A stretch of DNA of 64,000 bases from Delphinus delphis (taxonomy: Eukaryota; Chordata; Mammalia; Artiodactyla; Delphinidae): NCBI RefSeq assembly GCF_949987515.2, contig NC_082692.2:45104418-45168417 (forward strand), read 5' to 3'. Position numbers and translations under genes: made by a program. The notes beneath the pieces are model-generated. The model was given only the letters and a program-made list of their open reading frames with translations. It ran no database searches and had not been told where the DNA came from. This document shows, piece after piece, positions 1 through 12,301 of this stretch (position 1 is the stretch's first letter; every line of letters begins with the position of its first letter).

Positions 1-40
1 TGGCCTATAAGGAATACATTGGACATCTGCTTTAATTATT

Positions 41-406
41 ATTTATTTATTTATCTGTCTATCTATCTATTTATTTATTTATTTTTGGCTGTGTTGGGTC
101 TTCATTGCTGTGTTCTGGATTTCTCTAGTTGTGGCGAGCAGGGGCTACTCTTTGTTGCGGTGCGTGGGCTTCTCATTGCAGTGGCTTCTCTTGTTGCAGA
201 GCACAGGCTCTAGGTGCATGGGCTTCAGTAGTTGTGGTACATGGGCTCAGTAGTTGTGGCTTGTGGGCTCTAGAGTGCAGGCTCAGTAGTGGTGGTGCAT
301 GGGCTTAGTTACTCTGAGGCATGTGGGATCTTCCTGGACCAGGGCTTGAACCCATGTCCCCTGCATTGGCAGACAGATTCTTAACTGCTGTGCCACCAGG
401 GAAGCC
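41..406 (-). mobile_element. CHR-1-type tRNA-derived SINE (full length)
   Basis: Reverse-oriented SINE. It begins on the plus strand with an ATTT-rich tail complement (about 41-84), runs through the CHR-1 body with its repeated AGTAGTTGTGG units, and ends in the complement of the tRNA-derived head (CCACCAGGGAAGCC). A perfect 15-bp target-site duplication, TCTGCTTTAATTATT, flanks it at 26-40 and 407-421. CHR-1 is a tRNA-Glu-derived SINE of cetaceans, hippos and ruminants. It has no coding capacity; a 64-codon open frame across it is spurious. Confidence 0.93.
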
Positions 407-422
407 TCTGCTTTAATTATTG

Positions 423-846
423 AAGAAAAAGGCTCCTTGACCAGAAGTAAAGAATGTCCATGTTAAAAATAAAAATCAAATGCCTCCCTTCCTGGGATGC
501 CAATGTTTGTCCTCCTTTGATGACAAGACTCCTTTCCAAGGTGCCAGGGCCATACTGACTCGCTGTGTACTTGCTGATCTGGTTTTTGAAATCTTGAAGA
601 AATGTATCCCTGACTTGTTTGATGTTCTTTGTTCTGACAAGACATAAAACTGTGCTGAAAACCATGCTTTTCCAGAGCAGTTCCTCAGAGTAATCTGAGA
701 GGCTGTCTTCCAGACTATAGTACTCAGTTTGGCTCAGATAAAACTCTTTTCTATTACTGTTATAGATTGTTTATTGATTATTTTCATTGACATAAATAAC
801 ATGCCAAGGTCACATCATCAGGAAATGATGGAGTCCAGAGTCAAAC
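423..846. other. Anonymous sequence between two SINEs
   Basis: No repeat family, RNA gene or credible exon recognised. An 82-codon minus-strand open frame (417-665) resembles no known protein and runs into the SINE flank. Confidence 0.45.
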
Positions 847-859
847 CAGGTCTTTCGGG

Positions 860-1080
860 GCTTCCCAGGTGGCGCAGTGGTTGAGAATCCACCTGCCAAT
901 GCAGGGGATGCAGGTTCGTGCCCCGGTCTGGGAGGGTCCCACATGCCGTGGAGCGGCTGGGCCCGTGAGCCATGGCTGCTATGCCTGCACGTCTGGAGCC
1001 TGTGCTCCGCAATGGGAGAGGCCACAACAGTGAGAGGCCCATGTACTGCAAAAAAAAACCAAAAAACAAAAACAAAAAAA
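860..1080 (+). mobile_element. CHR-2-type SINE
   Basis: Sense-oriented cetacean CHR-2 SINE. The tRNA-like head starts at GCTTCCCAGGTGGCGCAG and includes a B-box-like GGTTCGTGCC. The body ends GTGAGAGGCCCATGTACTGC, followed by an interrupted A-rich tail (about 1049-1080). Imperfect duplicated flanks (CAGGTCTTTCGG at 847-858, CAGGTGTTTGGG at 1081-1092; 10 of 12 match) suggest moderate age. Confidence 0.92.
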
Positions 1081-1225
1081 CAGGTGTTTGGGATCCCAAG
1101 TATGACCTTGGCATATCACTACAGAATGTCTTAATGTATAAATCAGCCTGGGAAAAGTTACTACTGTAACTGGGCTGATTTCTTAACACAGATGAATGAA
1201 TTCTTTGATTTAAAGAAAATAAGCA

Positions 1226-3022
1226 ATAAGGTGAACATATGTGTGTGGGTTTATCTTTGGGCTTTCTATCCTGTTCCATTGATCTATATTTCTGTTTTTG
1301 TGCCAGTACCATACTCCCTTGATTACTGTAGCTTTGTAGTATAGTCTGAAGTTAGGGAGCCTGATTCCTCCAGCTCCATTTTTCTTTCTCAAGATTGCTT
1401 TGGCTATTCAGGATCTTTTGTGTTTCCATACAAATTGTAAAATTTTTTGTTCTAGTTCTGTGGAAAATGCCATTGGTAGTTTGATAGGGATTGCACTGAA
1501 TCTGTAGATTGCTTTGGGTAGTATAGTCATTTTCACAATGTTGATTCTTCCAATCCAAGGACATGGTATATCTCTCCATCTGTTTGTATCGTCTTTGGAG
1601 GCAAGAATATAAAATGGAGAAAAGACAGCCTCTTCAATAAGTGGTGCTGGAAAAACTGGACAGCCATGTAAAAGAATGAAATTAGAACACTTCTTAACAC
1701 CATACAAAAATATAAGCTCAAAATGGATTAAAGACCTAAATGTAAGGCCAGACACTATAAAACTCTTAGAGGAAAACAAAAGGCAGAACATTCTATGACA
1801 TAAATCACAGCAAGATCCTTTTTGACCCACATCCTAGAGTAATGGAAATAAAAACAAAATTAAACAAATGCGACCTAATGAAACCTGAAAGCTTTTGCTC
1901 TGCAAAGGAAACCATAAACAAGACAAAAAGACAACCCTCAGAATGGGAGAAAATATTTGCAAATGGGGCAACTGTCAAAGGATTAATCTCCAAAATATAC
2001 AAGCAGCTCATACAGCTCAATATCAGGAAACACCAAACAGCCCAATCCAAAAATGGGTGGAAGACCTGAATAGACATTTCTCCAAAGAAGATATACAGAT
2101 TGCCAACAAACACATGAAAGGATGCTCAACATCACTAATCATTAGAGAAATGCAAATCAAAACCACAATGAGGTATCACCTCGCACCAGTCAGAATGGCC
2201 ATCATCAAAAAAATCTACAAACAATAAATGCTGGAGAGGGTGTGGAGAAAAGGGAACCCTCTTGCACTATTGGTGGGAATGTAAATTGGTGCAGCCACTA
2301 TGGAGAACAGTATGGAAGTTCCTTAAAAAACTAAAAATAGAACTACCATATGACCCAGCAATCCCACTACTGGGCATATACCCTGAGAAAGCCATAATTC
2401 AAAAAGACATGTACCAGAATGTTCTTTGCAGCACTATTTACAATAGCCAGGACATGGAAGCAACTAAGTGTCCATTGACAGATGAATGGATAAAAAAGAT
2501 GTGGCACGTATATACAATGGAATATTACTGAGCCACAAAAGAAATGAAATTGAGTTATTTGTAGTGAGGTGGTTGGACCTAGAGCCTGTCATACAGAGTG
2601 AAGTAAGTCAGAAAGAGAAAAACAAATACCATGTGCTAACACATATATATGGAATCTAAAAAAAGAAATGGTTCTGAAGAACCTATGAGCAGGACAGTAA
2701 TAAAGACGCAGACATAGAGAATGGACTTGAGGACATGGGGAGGGGGAAGGGTAAGCTGGGAAGAAGTGAGAGAATGGCATTGACATATATACACTACCAG
2801 ATGTAAAATAGATAGCTAGTGGGAAGCAGCTGCATAGCACAGGGAGATCAGCTCTGTGTTTTGTGACCACCTAGAGGGTTGGGATAGGGAGGGTGGGAGG
2901 GAGACACAAGAGGGAAGGGATATGGTGACATATGTATTTATATAGCTGATTCACTTTGCTGTACAGCAGAAACTAACACACAAGTGTAAAGCAATTATAC
3001 TCCAATAAAGATGTTAAAAAAA
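1226..3022 (+). mobile_element. 5'-truncated LINE-1 with 5' inversion
   Basis: A LINE-1 3' portion with its 5' part inverted. About 1226-1594 is antisense ORF2. About 1594-2657 is sense ORF2, continuing the same L1 region from the inversion point. The ORF2 stop is near 2655-2657, followed by a 3' UTR ending CCAATAAAGATGTTAAAA and a short A-rich tail. The flanks TAAAGAAAATAAGCA (1211-1225) and TAAAGAAAATAAACA (3023-3037) are a 15-bp target duplication with one mismatch, so the inverted and direct parts form one insertion. This is the twin-priming structure known from L1 retrotransposition. The coding sequence is broken in all frames. Confidence 0.9.
1594..2657 (+). pseudogene. LINE-1 ORF2 C-terminal remnant
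   Basis: Sense remnant of the C-terminal third of L1 ORF2p, downstream of the reverse-transcriptase domain. It is recognisable in pieces across frames (1842-2069, 1895-2227, 2262-2531), including the conserved '[12 protein letters not shown]' and 'TDEWIKKMWHVYTMEYY' stretches. Frameshifts between pieces and a stop at 2529 show it is dead. Confidence 0.85.
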
Positions 3023-3238
3023 TAAAGAAAATAAACACAGGGGAGGGAGATATGTTGGCATAAGGAGGCCTCCCTCACACTCGTCAAATCAGACCACAGA
3101 TGCTCTGCATGTATCTTCAGCCCGGCTGAGGAGAATAGAGTGTGTGTTGGGCCTAATCCCTGCTCTCAAGAGTCTTGTAGTCTTGTTTGGAAGGTGAAAT
3201 TTACCCACAGGGAACAATTAGAAGGTAAAACAGTATTT

Positions 3239-3443
3239 TTTTTTTTTTTTTTTTTGGTACGCGGGCCTCTCACTGCTGTGGCCTCTCCCGTTGCAGAACA
3301 GTCTCCGGACGCGCAGGCTCAGCGGCCATGGCTCACGGGCTCAGCCGCTCCGCGGCATGTGGGATCTTCCCGGACTGGGGCACGAACCCGTGTCCCCTGC
3401 ATCGGCAGGCGGACTCTCAACCACTGCGCCACCAGGGAAGCCT
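3239..3443 (-). mobile_element. CHR-2-type SINE
   Basis: Reverse-oriented CHR-2. It starts with a 17-T run (tail complement), then GGTACGCGGGCCTCTCACTG, and ends CCACCAGGGAAGCC. It is flanked by a 15-bp duplication with one mismatch: GGTAAAACAGTATTT (3224-3238) and GGTAAGACAGTATTT (3444-3458). Confidence 0.94.
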
Positions 3444-3459
3444 GGTAAGACAGTATTTA

Positions 3460-6400
3460 ATTAAGCTCCACATTGAATTCACGCAATAAGAAAATCATCA
3501 CCTGAAAGAGGAGAGGTCACTGAGGGCTGGATTCATTCGGGAGAGATTCACAGAGGAGGCAGGGCCCGGAGAGGGACAGTCAGCGACAGTTGGGATCAAA
3601 ACCTGAAGAAAAAACTCGAGGAGAAAGTCATGCACTTGCTGTGTGTTACAGGAAAAGTATGTTCTCTTCCTGCTTTTCTCCATATATGATAATAACTGTT
3701 TGCACTTTTGTGTCTTTCAAAAAATCACAACATACAAGCACCGGAGAAAAAAATCCCAAACATACTCACACAAAGAAACAAAACCCACCAAGATATTTTC
3801 TCATTTGCACTTAACTCAGAGTTTGGGAGCATTTTCTCCCAGTGTGGATGCCGCCACAGGCTCCTGACATTCTGAGCTTGATTGGATTCCTGCAGTGCCT
3901 TCTACTTCAGACTACCTTTTTTAGGCCACTTGAACGTTTTTCGATTTATTCAGCAGAATATATCAGCCTGTCAGCTGTGGAGAGTTGGTGCCCGCAGAAG
4001 ATATATCTTTCTTCTCCAGGTGGCACTGGCTGCCAGTTTTTCTTTGGGATGAGCTCTTGTTCTGAAGAAGCCCTCCATGGTCTAAGCACAGTCACATTTG
4101 AGCCAATCTCCTTTCCTGCCCACTGCTCTCTGTGCATAATGACCCTACCTGCTGTGTATGAGGAGAGAGAGCCCATGGAGTTCTTTCTTTGCTTTGTGAT
4201 TAGCAAATCACTTTTTGCTTAAACTGGGTCATCCCATCTCTTTTTACTTGCCTGAGAAGTTTATCTGCCTCTCTCATTCCCTAGATGTTGATATCAATGT
4301 CACTTTGTTTCAGATTGTGTCCCCTGAGTCCTTGAAGCTCCTGCTGTCTTCCCTTTGATGACTTGCCATCTACTCTGCAGAATGGCTTCGTTCTCCTGCT
4401 GTCAGTTCTCGTCACAGAGGCAGTCTGGTTCAGGTGAACTACCACGTGCCTTCCCCTCTGGGCTGCAGTGAGGAAGTGGGAAGATGTCCTCGGGGACAGT
4501 CAGAGACCTCTGGAAGGTGTCTCCATCACTCCTGGTAGCACATGACAGGGCCTGAAAGCAAAATATACCCACGGCTGTCAGTTTTACTAAGTGAACTTTA
4601 TAAGGTGATACTGACATCAGAGTAGTAAATGGAAGAAGGAAAGGACTTCTCTTTTCTGGGTTTTCCTCTTCTGCTCTTCCTCCGCTCTTTCTGAATGTCA
4701 ATTTCCTTTTTTTCTTCTGCACAGCACATTATGAAGAGATTAATTAATTTAAAAAAATCCCCAGATGGATGATAATTCCAGGCTGTTTTGAGGTTTACTA
4801 AATTCATTACTAAATTCTAGTAATGGAAAAGTCCAGAAGAGGCCATTGAGCCCCTTCCCCCTATTTGTGGGAGGGAGGGCCCTCAAGAATCCCAGACAGA
4901 TGGGTTTTGAGGCTATTTATACATATCTTGTAAAACAGGCAACCGGAGGAGAATCTGGCTTATGGTGGATGAGACTGTATTTAACAAGTAACAGTTAGTA
5001 GTAATGAGGACTGTACACTATTAATAAAACAGCTAAGAAAAGGACTAGAGAATTATGGTAGCTAATGGTCTGAAGAACATTACTATAATCCTGATTTTAT
5101 GATACATTTTAGAAGAGCAGTTTGATCATAAATATTCACTCTCTCGTGACACGTTGCACATAAAGTCCGATCCCTGGAACGTTTTTAAAATACCTTTTAA
5201 AATTGGAGGAGACAAGCAAAGATAGCTTTCATATGCAAGGGAAGTTCTCTTAGGTTTTTGAGCGTGAACCCTCAATTAAATTATTTCTACTAAAGATATA
5301 CCCTTAGGGAAACTCATAGTAAAGTGAAAAGGTCAACTCACTGAGAATATTTAAACCTCTATAAAAGGATGAGATGGGGTAAGCAGCTCACAAGTGTCTT
5401 GTTTTTGGATTTCATTATAATCACAAGGAGTTTTTTTTGCTATTTCTAGAGTTAGTATTTGGTCTTTTTGTCATATCATCTTGTTTAACTTAAACACAGG
5501 TGAAGTTCTTTTCTTTCTTCTGCTCACAAGTGATAGCAACCATTAGCTCAATCTTCCTCGGAGGTGCTAATATTAGTGAAAACTCCTTCACCTACCCACC
5601 TCCCACAATATGGGCAGGGCCATAATTTCAAGCATGGCCAGTGAAACTAGCACAGAGGTATTTTCCTGCTAATGCTTTCTTAGTTCTTCAGGGCTTGTTT
5701 TAATATGGTATTAAATAACTCTGGCTTCCTTTAAACCAGAAACAGACAGGAGAAACTAATTGTATTGCACCTCAAGTTGCTGTTTTTCTTAGATCTCAAG
5801 AGCAATTCCTTATTCGATCTGAATTGGGCAGTGAAGAAACGTGTTAAAGAAGGGAAGATAAAAGGGATATTTAGAACTTTTAAGCTCTAAGTCATATCTT
5901 CGGTGTGGGATTTATTATTATTTTTTGCTTTGTGTGTATTCCCAAAACATCAAGCACACTTGTATTCAGAATAAACATGAAAATAAGAAAACACATCCCA
6001 ACAGTATGTATACCTTATTTGTGGTTACTTGATATTTTCTAATATATTTCTACTTTCTGCCATTTTTGTGGGTCAAAGATCTATAAAATATTTAAATAAT
6101 GAATCCATTGGTAAAATATTTTTAGTGTGCACTCCTCAAATATCTTTATATAGATTTATTTGCTTACATATTAAATACATTTATCATTATACTAATGTAT
6201 TATGTACATTAAAAAAACACACAAAGAAATAAATTTAAAAAGTAAGCTAAGAAGAATAAATTATTTTAAATATCTTGCCAATCAATGATAGTATCATTTG
6301 TTAATAGCTTATGGCACTACATAGTGTTAAGACAAGGGTAATAGTTAACCTTAGTAAATGTATATACCCACATTTCATATGATCTTTTTGATGAACTCAA

Positions 6401-7890
6401 TTTACTTTTGGTGGCCAGATTATGATTGTTTTCACTTTATAAGGAAAATTTCATGTAAGGAGGAGGAGAATTGGCAGCTCTGCCTTTTACTGTTCACTCA
6501 TGTTTACATTATTGGTACTGCATTTGATCTGTTGTCTCTGCAGGAGTATTTTTAAACTACTTGTCAAGTTACAAGAGTTATTTAGCCAAAACTAGAAAAA
6601 AAATCCATAAATCTAAATAGTCACACTTCAAGTCTACTTCATCTGCTGCATTACAAGCCAACAAGCATGTGAGGCATGACTTTCAACCCGTCTACATTGG
6701 GAAACAACTCTCTGCCCTCAAGATACCCCGTATTCTATATGTCATGGTGATATTCTGATACATGGGTAGATGAGTGTGAGTGTTCATCTGAATACTAGGT
6801 GTTAGACAATTGGTAAAACTTAATTTTCTTTTTTATGAAAAAATAAATAGAAATTTTAGTATTTCTTCTCAACTCCTATGGATTGACTTGTGTACCTCCT
6901 GAAGTGGGTGAGGGGGTCACCATCTTGGAGATCACTCCTTGTGATAATGTAATAGAATTGATAACCTAAAAAGCTGTCTTTCCACTTAAGATGAGTCTTA
7001 TTTTATTTTATGATAATGAACATAAAGCAAAGATGAGCATCATAGTCAAATCCCAGTAGGTCCTCAATAAGGTAGCTACAACTCCTGCTAACTGTTGAGA
7101 ATCACCTCATTTAACTCTGCTACTCTATGAATTCCACTATGGACAACATTTTAGGGAAGATAAGTCCAGCAACTAAGTTCTAATTAATCTGCTTAAAGTA
7201 TAGGTTAGCTCAAATATGCATTTGCTGAGGTAGAGTATAAACCTGTTAACACATAGTAACATCTATGAGAAATGCTGTGAGTCTCTTGTGGATATAATGT
7301 GTCAGAACCCAGCTTGTGAGCAGTAAAATGGTTCTAATGAATATACAGCTACGAATGCTCTGAGACTGTTGGAGAGCTGAAACATTTACTATCATAACTG
7401 ATCTTAGAAGACGGGTTCAAGAAAAATGGGCATAAAAGAGATTAAGGATGTTATTTTTGAGAGAGAACATCTGAAAAAAACTTCTGATTATTTCTCCTTG
7501 ATTTTAGATTGCTCAGAAGACTTATTTCTTATGTAAATTTGGAAATCACTCTTCTATGTAGCTATAAGGTTAGAATTCACTTCTTTTAAGCATTTTCTTA
7601 AAATCTTAGGGTATTATATGTTTAACTCTAGGAAAGATAGAAATGGCTTCCCCTAATCTAGGGATAAATAGGAAACAGTCTATTTTCTGTCTCTTTTCCT
7701 CTAAGTATTTTGTTCTTGCCTTCTAATTTTTGAACCATAAGACATAATAGAAGCAGTGGCTGTATGTTATAGAGACACCAAAATCACCCACCCTCTGTGT
7801 TATTTGCAGGAGCAATTGATTTAAAACTATCTTCAGATTATGATTTAGAATTTTTGAGATGTATATGAACTATTCAAGTTTATTTGTACA
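3460..7890. other. Long anonymous interval
   Basis: 4.4 kb in which I recognise no repeat or gene. The longest open frame (3842-4222, plus, 126 codons) and minus-strand frames at 3946-4206 and 4402-4722 have no recognisable domain, biased codon use or convincing splice context. The sequence becomes AT-rich after about 5.0 kb. An unrecognised exon or enhancer cannot be excluded without a conservation comparison. Confidence 0.5.
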
Positions 7891-7905
7891 AAAGAAGCTA
7901 GCATT

Positions 7906-8223
7906 TTTTAAAAAATATTATTTATTTATTTATTTTTGGCTGTGTTGGGTCTTTGTTTCTCCTCACAGGCTTTCTCTAGCTGCGGCAAGTGGGGGCTACT
8001 CTTCGTTGCGGCGCGTGGACATCTCATTGCGGTGGCTTCTCTTGTTACGGAGCATGGGCTCTAGGCATGTGGGCTACAGCAGTTGTGACATGCAGGCTCA
8101 GTAGTTGTGGTTCGCAGGCTTAGTTGCTCTGTGGCATGTGGGATCTTCCCTGACCAGGCCTTGAACCCGTGTTCCCTGCATTAGGCAGGCGGATTCTTAA
8201 CCACTGTGCCACCAGGGAAGCCT
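7906..8223 (-). mobile_element. CHR-1-type SINE
   Basis: Reverse-oriented CHR-1: a (TTTA)n tail complement at about 7916-7936, then TTGGCTGTGTTGGGTC, and an end at CCACCAGGGAAGCCT. The only duplicated flank found is AAGCTAG (7895-7901 and 8227-8233), so the target duplication is weakly supported. The element is slightly shorter than the copy at 41-406. Confidence 0.9.
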
Positions 8224-8233
8224 GTTAAGCTAG

Positions 8234-8864
8234 AAGTCTGTTAAATTATCCTAAGGCTCTTTTTGTGTCATTGTGTAAAATCAGCAAGTGGATTTGGAAT
8301 AGGTACAATGAAGACTATCTCATACTCAAAAGCTTTTTGATAATAGCATTCTATTCTTTCTGACTTACGTTGTGAGGCTAAGGTATTAAAATGTTGGCTG
8401 TATTCCATTCTCACATATTATATATCCCTGGGACATCAAGCAGATTTTGAATTCTCTGGCAGTGTGAGAATCACATCTTTTTTTTTTTTTTCTGGTCAAA
8501 GTCTTATTCAGCTCTTGTTCCTTCAGCATTTTCAAAATTTTGTATCAAAATCTATTTGCACTTTCTATGACTTTCCCACAGATGAAGGTAAGGCAACAAA
8601 AAGTTTTCCCCCCAAATCAATTATTGCTATGAAACTACTGGGTGAACTACTTTACAACAGGAGCATGTGTTTGATTTTCCAGAAATGAAAGCTTAATTAA
8701 TAGGCTTATATTGACTATTGATCAGTAGCAAAACTTTAGAAATGTCCATGAATCTTCATATTTTGGAAATTCCTGGGAATATGGAGGAAATTAAGATTAA
8801 AAGTCTTAAAAGAGGATTCTTATATACCTAAGATTTCTCTGTAGAGTAGTTTATAGTCTCTGTA
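8234..8864. other. Anonymous AT-rich sequence
   Basis: No feature recognised apart from a T14 run at about 8479-8492 that lacks duplicated flanks. Confidence 0.45.
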
Positions 8865-8880
8865 GAGGCTTTTCTATTTT

Positions 8881-9081
8881 TTTTTTTTTTGCGGTACACG
8901 GGCCTCTCACTGTTGTGGCCTCTCCTGTTGCGGAGCACAGGCTCCGGACGCTCAGGCTCAGCGGCCATGGCTCATGGGCCTAGCCGCTCCACGGCATGTG
9001 GGACGTTCCCGGACCGGGGCATGAACCTGTGTCCCCTGCATCGGCAGGTGGACTCTCAACCACTGCGCCACCAGGGAAGCT
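8881..9081 (-). mobile_element. CHR-2-type SINE with perfect target duplication
   Basis: Reverse-oriented CHR-2 with a short T-run, GCGGTACACGGGCCTCTCAC, and a terminus at CCACCAGGGAAGC. A perfect 16-bp duplication, GAGGCTTTTCTATTTT, lies at 8865-8880 and 9082-9097. The intact flanks and low divergence suggest a comparatively recent insertion. Confidence 0.95.
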
Positions 9082-9109
9082 GAGGCTTTTCTATTTTAAT
9101 GGTTAAAAG

Positions 9110-9260
9110 AAAGTGGTTGTCAAGCATAGTGGGTGGGGAACAAGACCCCAGCCCATCCTCAGGAATTCTGACTCAGTCATGTACGAGGGTGGTTAGGAGG
9201 GCAGGAATCAGTAGTTTTAAACCCTCCCCAAGTGATTCTGATAATATACCATATTTGGAT
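9110..9260 (+). mobile_element. MER5-like hAT (Charlie) fragment
   Basis: Resembles the 3' half of MER5-type non-autonomous hAT elements: 'GGAATTCTGACTCAGT', then about 50 bases on 'AAACCCTCCCCAAGTGATTCTGAT'-like sequence. The terminal inverted repeats are not both visible. Old and diverged. Confidence 0.5.
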
Positions 9261-9261
9261 T

Positions 9262-11300
9262 TAAATATAAAGGTGGTCTATAGATTTCCCAGTTAGCAAT
9301 TAGAAAGGGAAAAAAGAATATCAACTTCATGTCTTTAGAAGGGCAGAATTTCAGGCAATTACAGTATCAATACATGTAATAGAGGACTTTTTTCCCAGGT
9401 GACAAGAGCCTGGCGGACTTCACGAGAGGGTGTGAGGAGATGGAACCCCCAGGAGAACTAGAGAAAAGCCTACCCTTTCTGGTCCTAGTGGACGGAGGGC
9501 AGGTGGTCAGAGGGAGATGAGAAAGTCAGTCAACAGGGTATCTAATTCTTTCCCCCCTTTACCTTTCCATGTGGAGGAGCTGCTACTTTGGAGCAATCAG
9601 ATAGTTGTGGGAAGCAGCCCAGGGTCGTTGAAGTGCATGGCTGCTTCTCCGGATGTATTAGGGACACTGCAGGAATAAGGGAAAACCAGCCTTCCTGTCA
9701 GTGCTTCAGATCAACACAGCAGCTGTGAGATGCATGAGTCAGAGAAGAACTGTTAGGTAACAGGAAGGTAAAATTCAAGTTTGGGGACTCACGCTATGTG
9801 AAATTCCAAAGTGAGGTACTAGACTACCATATATTGAATTTACAAAAGAAATGGAAAATACCAAATTTTTCACCTCACTATTTGACCCCTCACCTCTCAT
9901 CTAGGGGTCAAGACCACAAAAGGCAGAGAAAGTCGACACAGGGAGAATATTGAGAAGGGGAAATTGGTGTGTATGGGGGGTGGGGGGCGGGAGGGTGTTT
10001 CTCCTTCATTCCACGCTGAGTTTGGGAGGTGGCTTCAGTGGAACTACTCAGAGTTTGAAATGCGTTTCCTCCCTTTGGGCAGCAGAGAACCTGCCTGTGG
10101 GTGACAGCAGATACAGGGGCAGTGTGAGGACCGGGTGACACTCCTAGAGGACAGAGGGTGTGTGAGGGTACATGGTGGTCCATGTGGGAAGGAGATCTTG
10201 CCCAGAGTTGGGAAGATGGAGGGTCTTTTAATTGCAAGAGTCCATATTGAGTGAGCTGCTGTAAAAGTTACGGATGCAGGGAGGGCAGTTGTCCATGTGG
10301 TTCTCAGTGAAGGCCACCTCCAAGGAGCCCGGGAGACCTCATGTGAGAATGTGTCCAGGTTAAACACCTTGCCCAGAAGGCCCTCTGACCAGATAACCAT
10401 GGTGCCTGCCACCGTCTGTGCCCTTTACCTTAATCCTTTAACCTTCTGGGCCCAGCCTGGGAGAATTCAAAGTCTTGCTTACTAAACTGGTAGAAGAAAA
10501 GGAGGAGGATGAAACACAGAAAGAGAGGATTCTGCCTCTCCTTCCCCACTGCAAGTGGCCAGCTCAGGCCCCCACAAGAGGAAGGAGATGAGATTCCAGA
10601 TAAATTCAGGCTTTGAGAGTTGATTATTACATATAACAGATTAATATACCAAATTAGACTGTTCCATGAGTTGTTAGGACTTAAAGATTGCTTATAAGTG
10701 CGAAAGAGTCAAGTGGAGGCGAAAAATAGTTTCTTAATCTAAAAAATGTGTAAAGGAAGGGGGATAAAAAATGTGTTTTCATCACACTGGGTTTGTTCAA
10801 TATACCAGTTTCAATGAGCTGGTTCTTAAAGGGCTGTGGAAGCATCTGCGTGGAGGTGTGGGGAGGGTGGACACTGGAGGGTGCAGAGGTGGCAATGCTC
10901 TAACACTGCATGACTGGAGGCCAGTGGGTGAGTTCAAGGACTTTGGTGATGAGCGCCAGCAGGCATCCCTCCCACCAAAAAAATAAAGATAAAAGTGATC
11001 TAATACTGACCTGAATAGTCCAAGAAGAACAGACCTGGCCTCTGCAGAAATTACCTGTGGATTCAGACCCCTTTTCCCAATCTCTGATGCCTTGATGCCA
11101 CCCCCCTCACTTGATGCCACCTTGAAGAGGAGGAGTGCAGGGGTGAAGGGAACACTGAAGATTTAGTGAAGTCATATAAATAGAGACTTGAGTTCCATAA
11201 AGAGTTAGGTTACTGGGTTAAACTAAGGTTATAGCACTGGCCTCAATTTTAGTTTTTCCATGTGGTGATGTTAGTAACAACAGTAGTAAAGAGTGGTGGT
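9262..11300. other. GC-richer anonymous block
   Basis: Noticeably richer in G+C than its neighbours, with purine-rich stretches such as a G-rich run near 9975-9990. Open frames of 107-122 codons on the minus strand (9908-10237, 10044-10412, 10797-11120) have no recognisable domain. It may be an old ERV interior, a decayed gene segment or regulatory DNA; nothing decides between these. Confidence 0.4.
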
Positions 11301-11307
11301 TATGAAA

Positions 11308-11477
11308 AACCATACATGGATTTTTTTCAATATCTATGCACTACAGTGTCACACGACCCATGGTGGTTGAATTCTCGGACGCAGAACTGGTGATGTGCAG
11401 AGCAGACTGAAAAGTTATTTTTGACTGCATGGGGGTCGGTGCCCCATCCCCACTTTGTTCAAGGCTCAGCTGTGTAT
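11308..11477 (+). mobile_element. MER2-type (Tigger-derived) fragment
   Basis: Matches the interior and 3' end of the same family as the element at 63564-63784: GGATTTTTTTCAATA, TGGTTGAATTC, TTTTTGACTGCATGGGGGTCGG, and a terminal region resembling GTTCAAGGCTCAGCTG. The 5' terminal inverted repeat is missing. The family is a non-autonomous Tc1/mariner (Tigger) element. Confidence 0.7.
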
Positions 11478-11479
11478 AC

Positions 11480-12300
11480 AATATGAAAGAAAGCTAAAGA
11501 CTTGCTAAAAGCTTAGTGGAAAATTACTTCAAATAAAAATCTATGATAATATCATTAGGAAGTTCTTTCACCTTCTAAAACAAATGATGAAGCAGTACAG
11601 GTCCTCACTAATAGCAGAAGCCTCCCTTGGTTGCGGGGCTTGATATACTGTCAGGTTTTGTCCAGGACCAGTGGAAATGGTGAGGCTTTCTCCAGTTTCT
11701 TCCTCATCAAAACACTGGGATTCTGGTTTGTTTCCAAGTTATGTTTTAGATTCAAAGGGCACATTTAAATTTTTGTTTTCTTTTCACACACACCTTCCTT
11801 TGACCTTCCCTTCACAGGCCACACATCTGCTATTGGTGTCTTTAAAGGGAATTTAAAAAGAAAATTTAGAAACATTGTTCCTGATATAAATGTTAGTAAT
11901 AATTATTTCAACTACAGTATTTGCCAGAAGATCAAGGCCAGTTTGAAAAATTAAAACAATGTATTGTTCTCCAAGGATTGTGAACTTATTTATGCCTTTA
12001 CAATTATTCCAAACTCTCTCCTTATTCTTTGCAGGCTTATTCTCAGCCTTTGATAAACTGCTGGTACCATCTGTAGAAATACTACTGGTAATTTTCAGAC
12101 ATTACAACATTCGGATTTAGTTAGACCAGGGGTATTTAAAGAAAATCCACAGGATCATTTTCTGGTTCTTCTAGCTGTACTTTGATAAAAAGTTCAACAA
12201 AAAAAATTATGGACTCTATTAATAGCCAGAAGAGTGTTCCTATTAGTACACCCCACAGTTCAGAATGACATCTGCAAAGGAACTTCCAGCTTAAAGGTAT
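11480..12300. other. Anonymous sequence
   Basis: No repeat or exon recognised. Confidence 0.45.
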
Positions 12301-12301
12301 A

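Noticed and set aside
860..935. tRNA-like head with a B-box-like GGTTCGTGCC
   Set aside because: It belongs to a SINE and lacks a full cloverleaf and anticodon stem, so it is not a tRNA gene.
3842..4222. 126-codon plus-strand open frame in unique sequence
   Set aside because: No recognisable domain, an overlapping open frame on the other strand, and no clear splice or promoter context. About the length expected by chance.
8479..8492. T14 run as a possible second poly(T)-only insertion
   Set aside because: No duplicated flanking sequence on the two sides.
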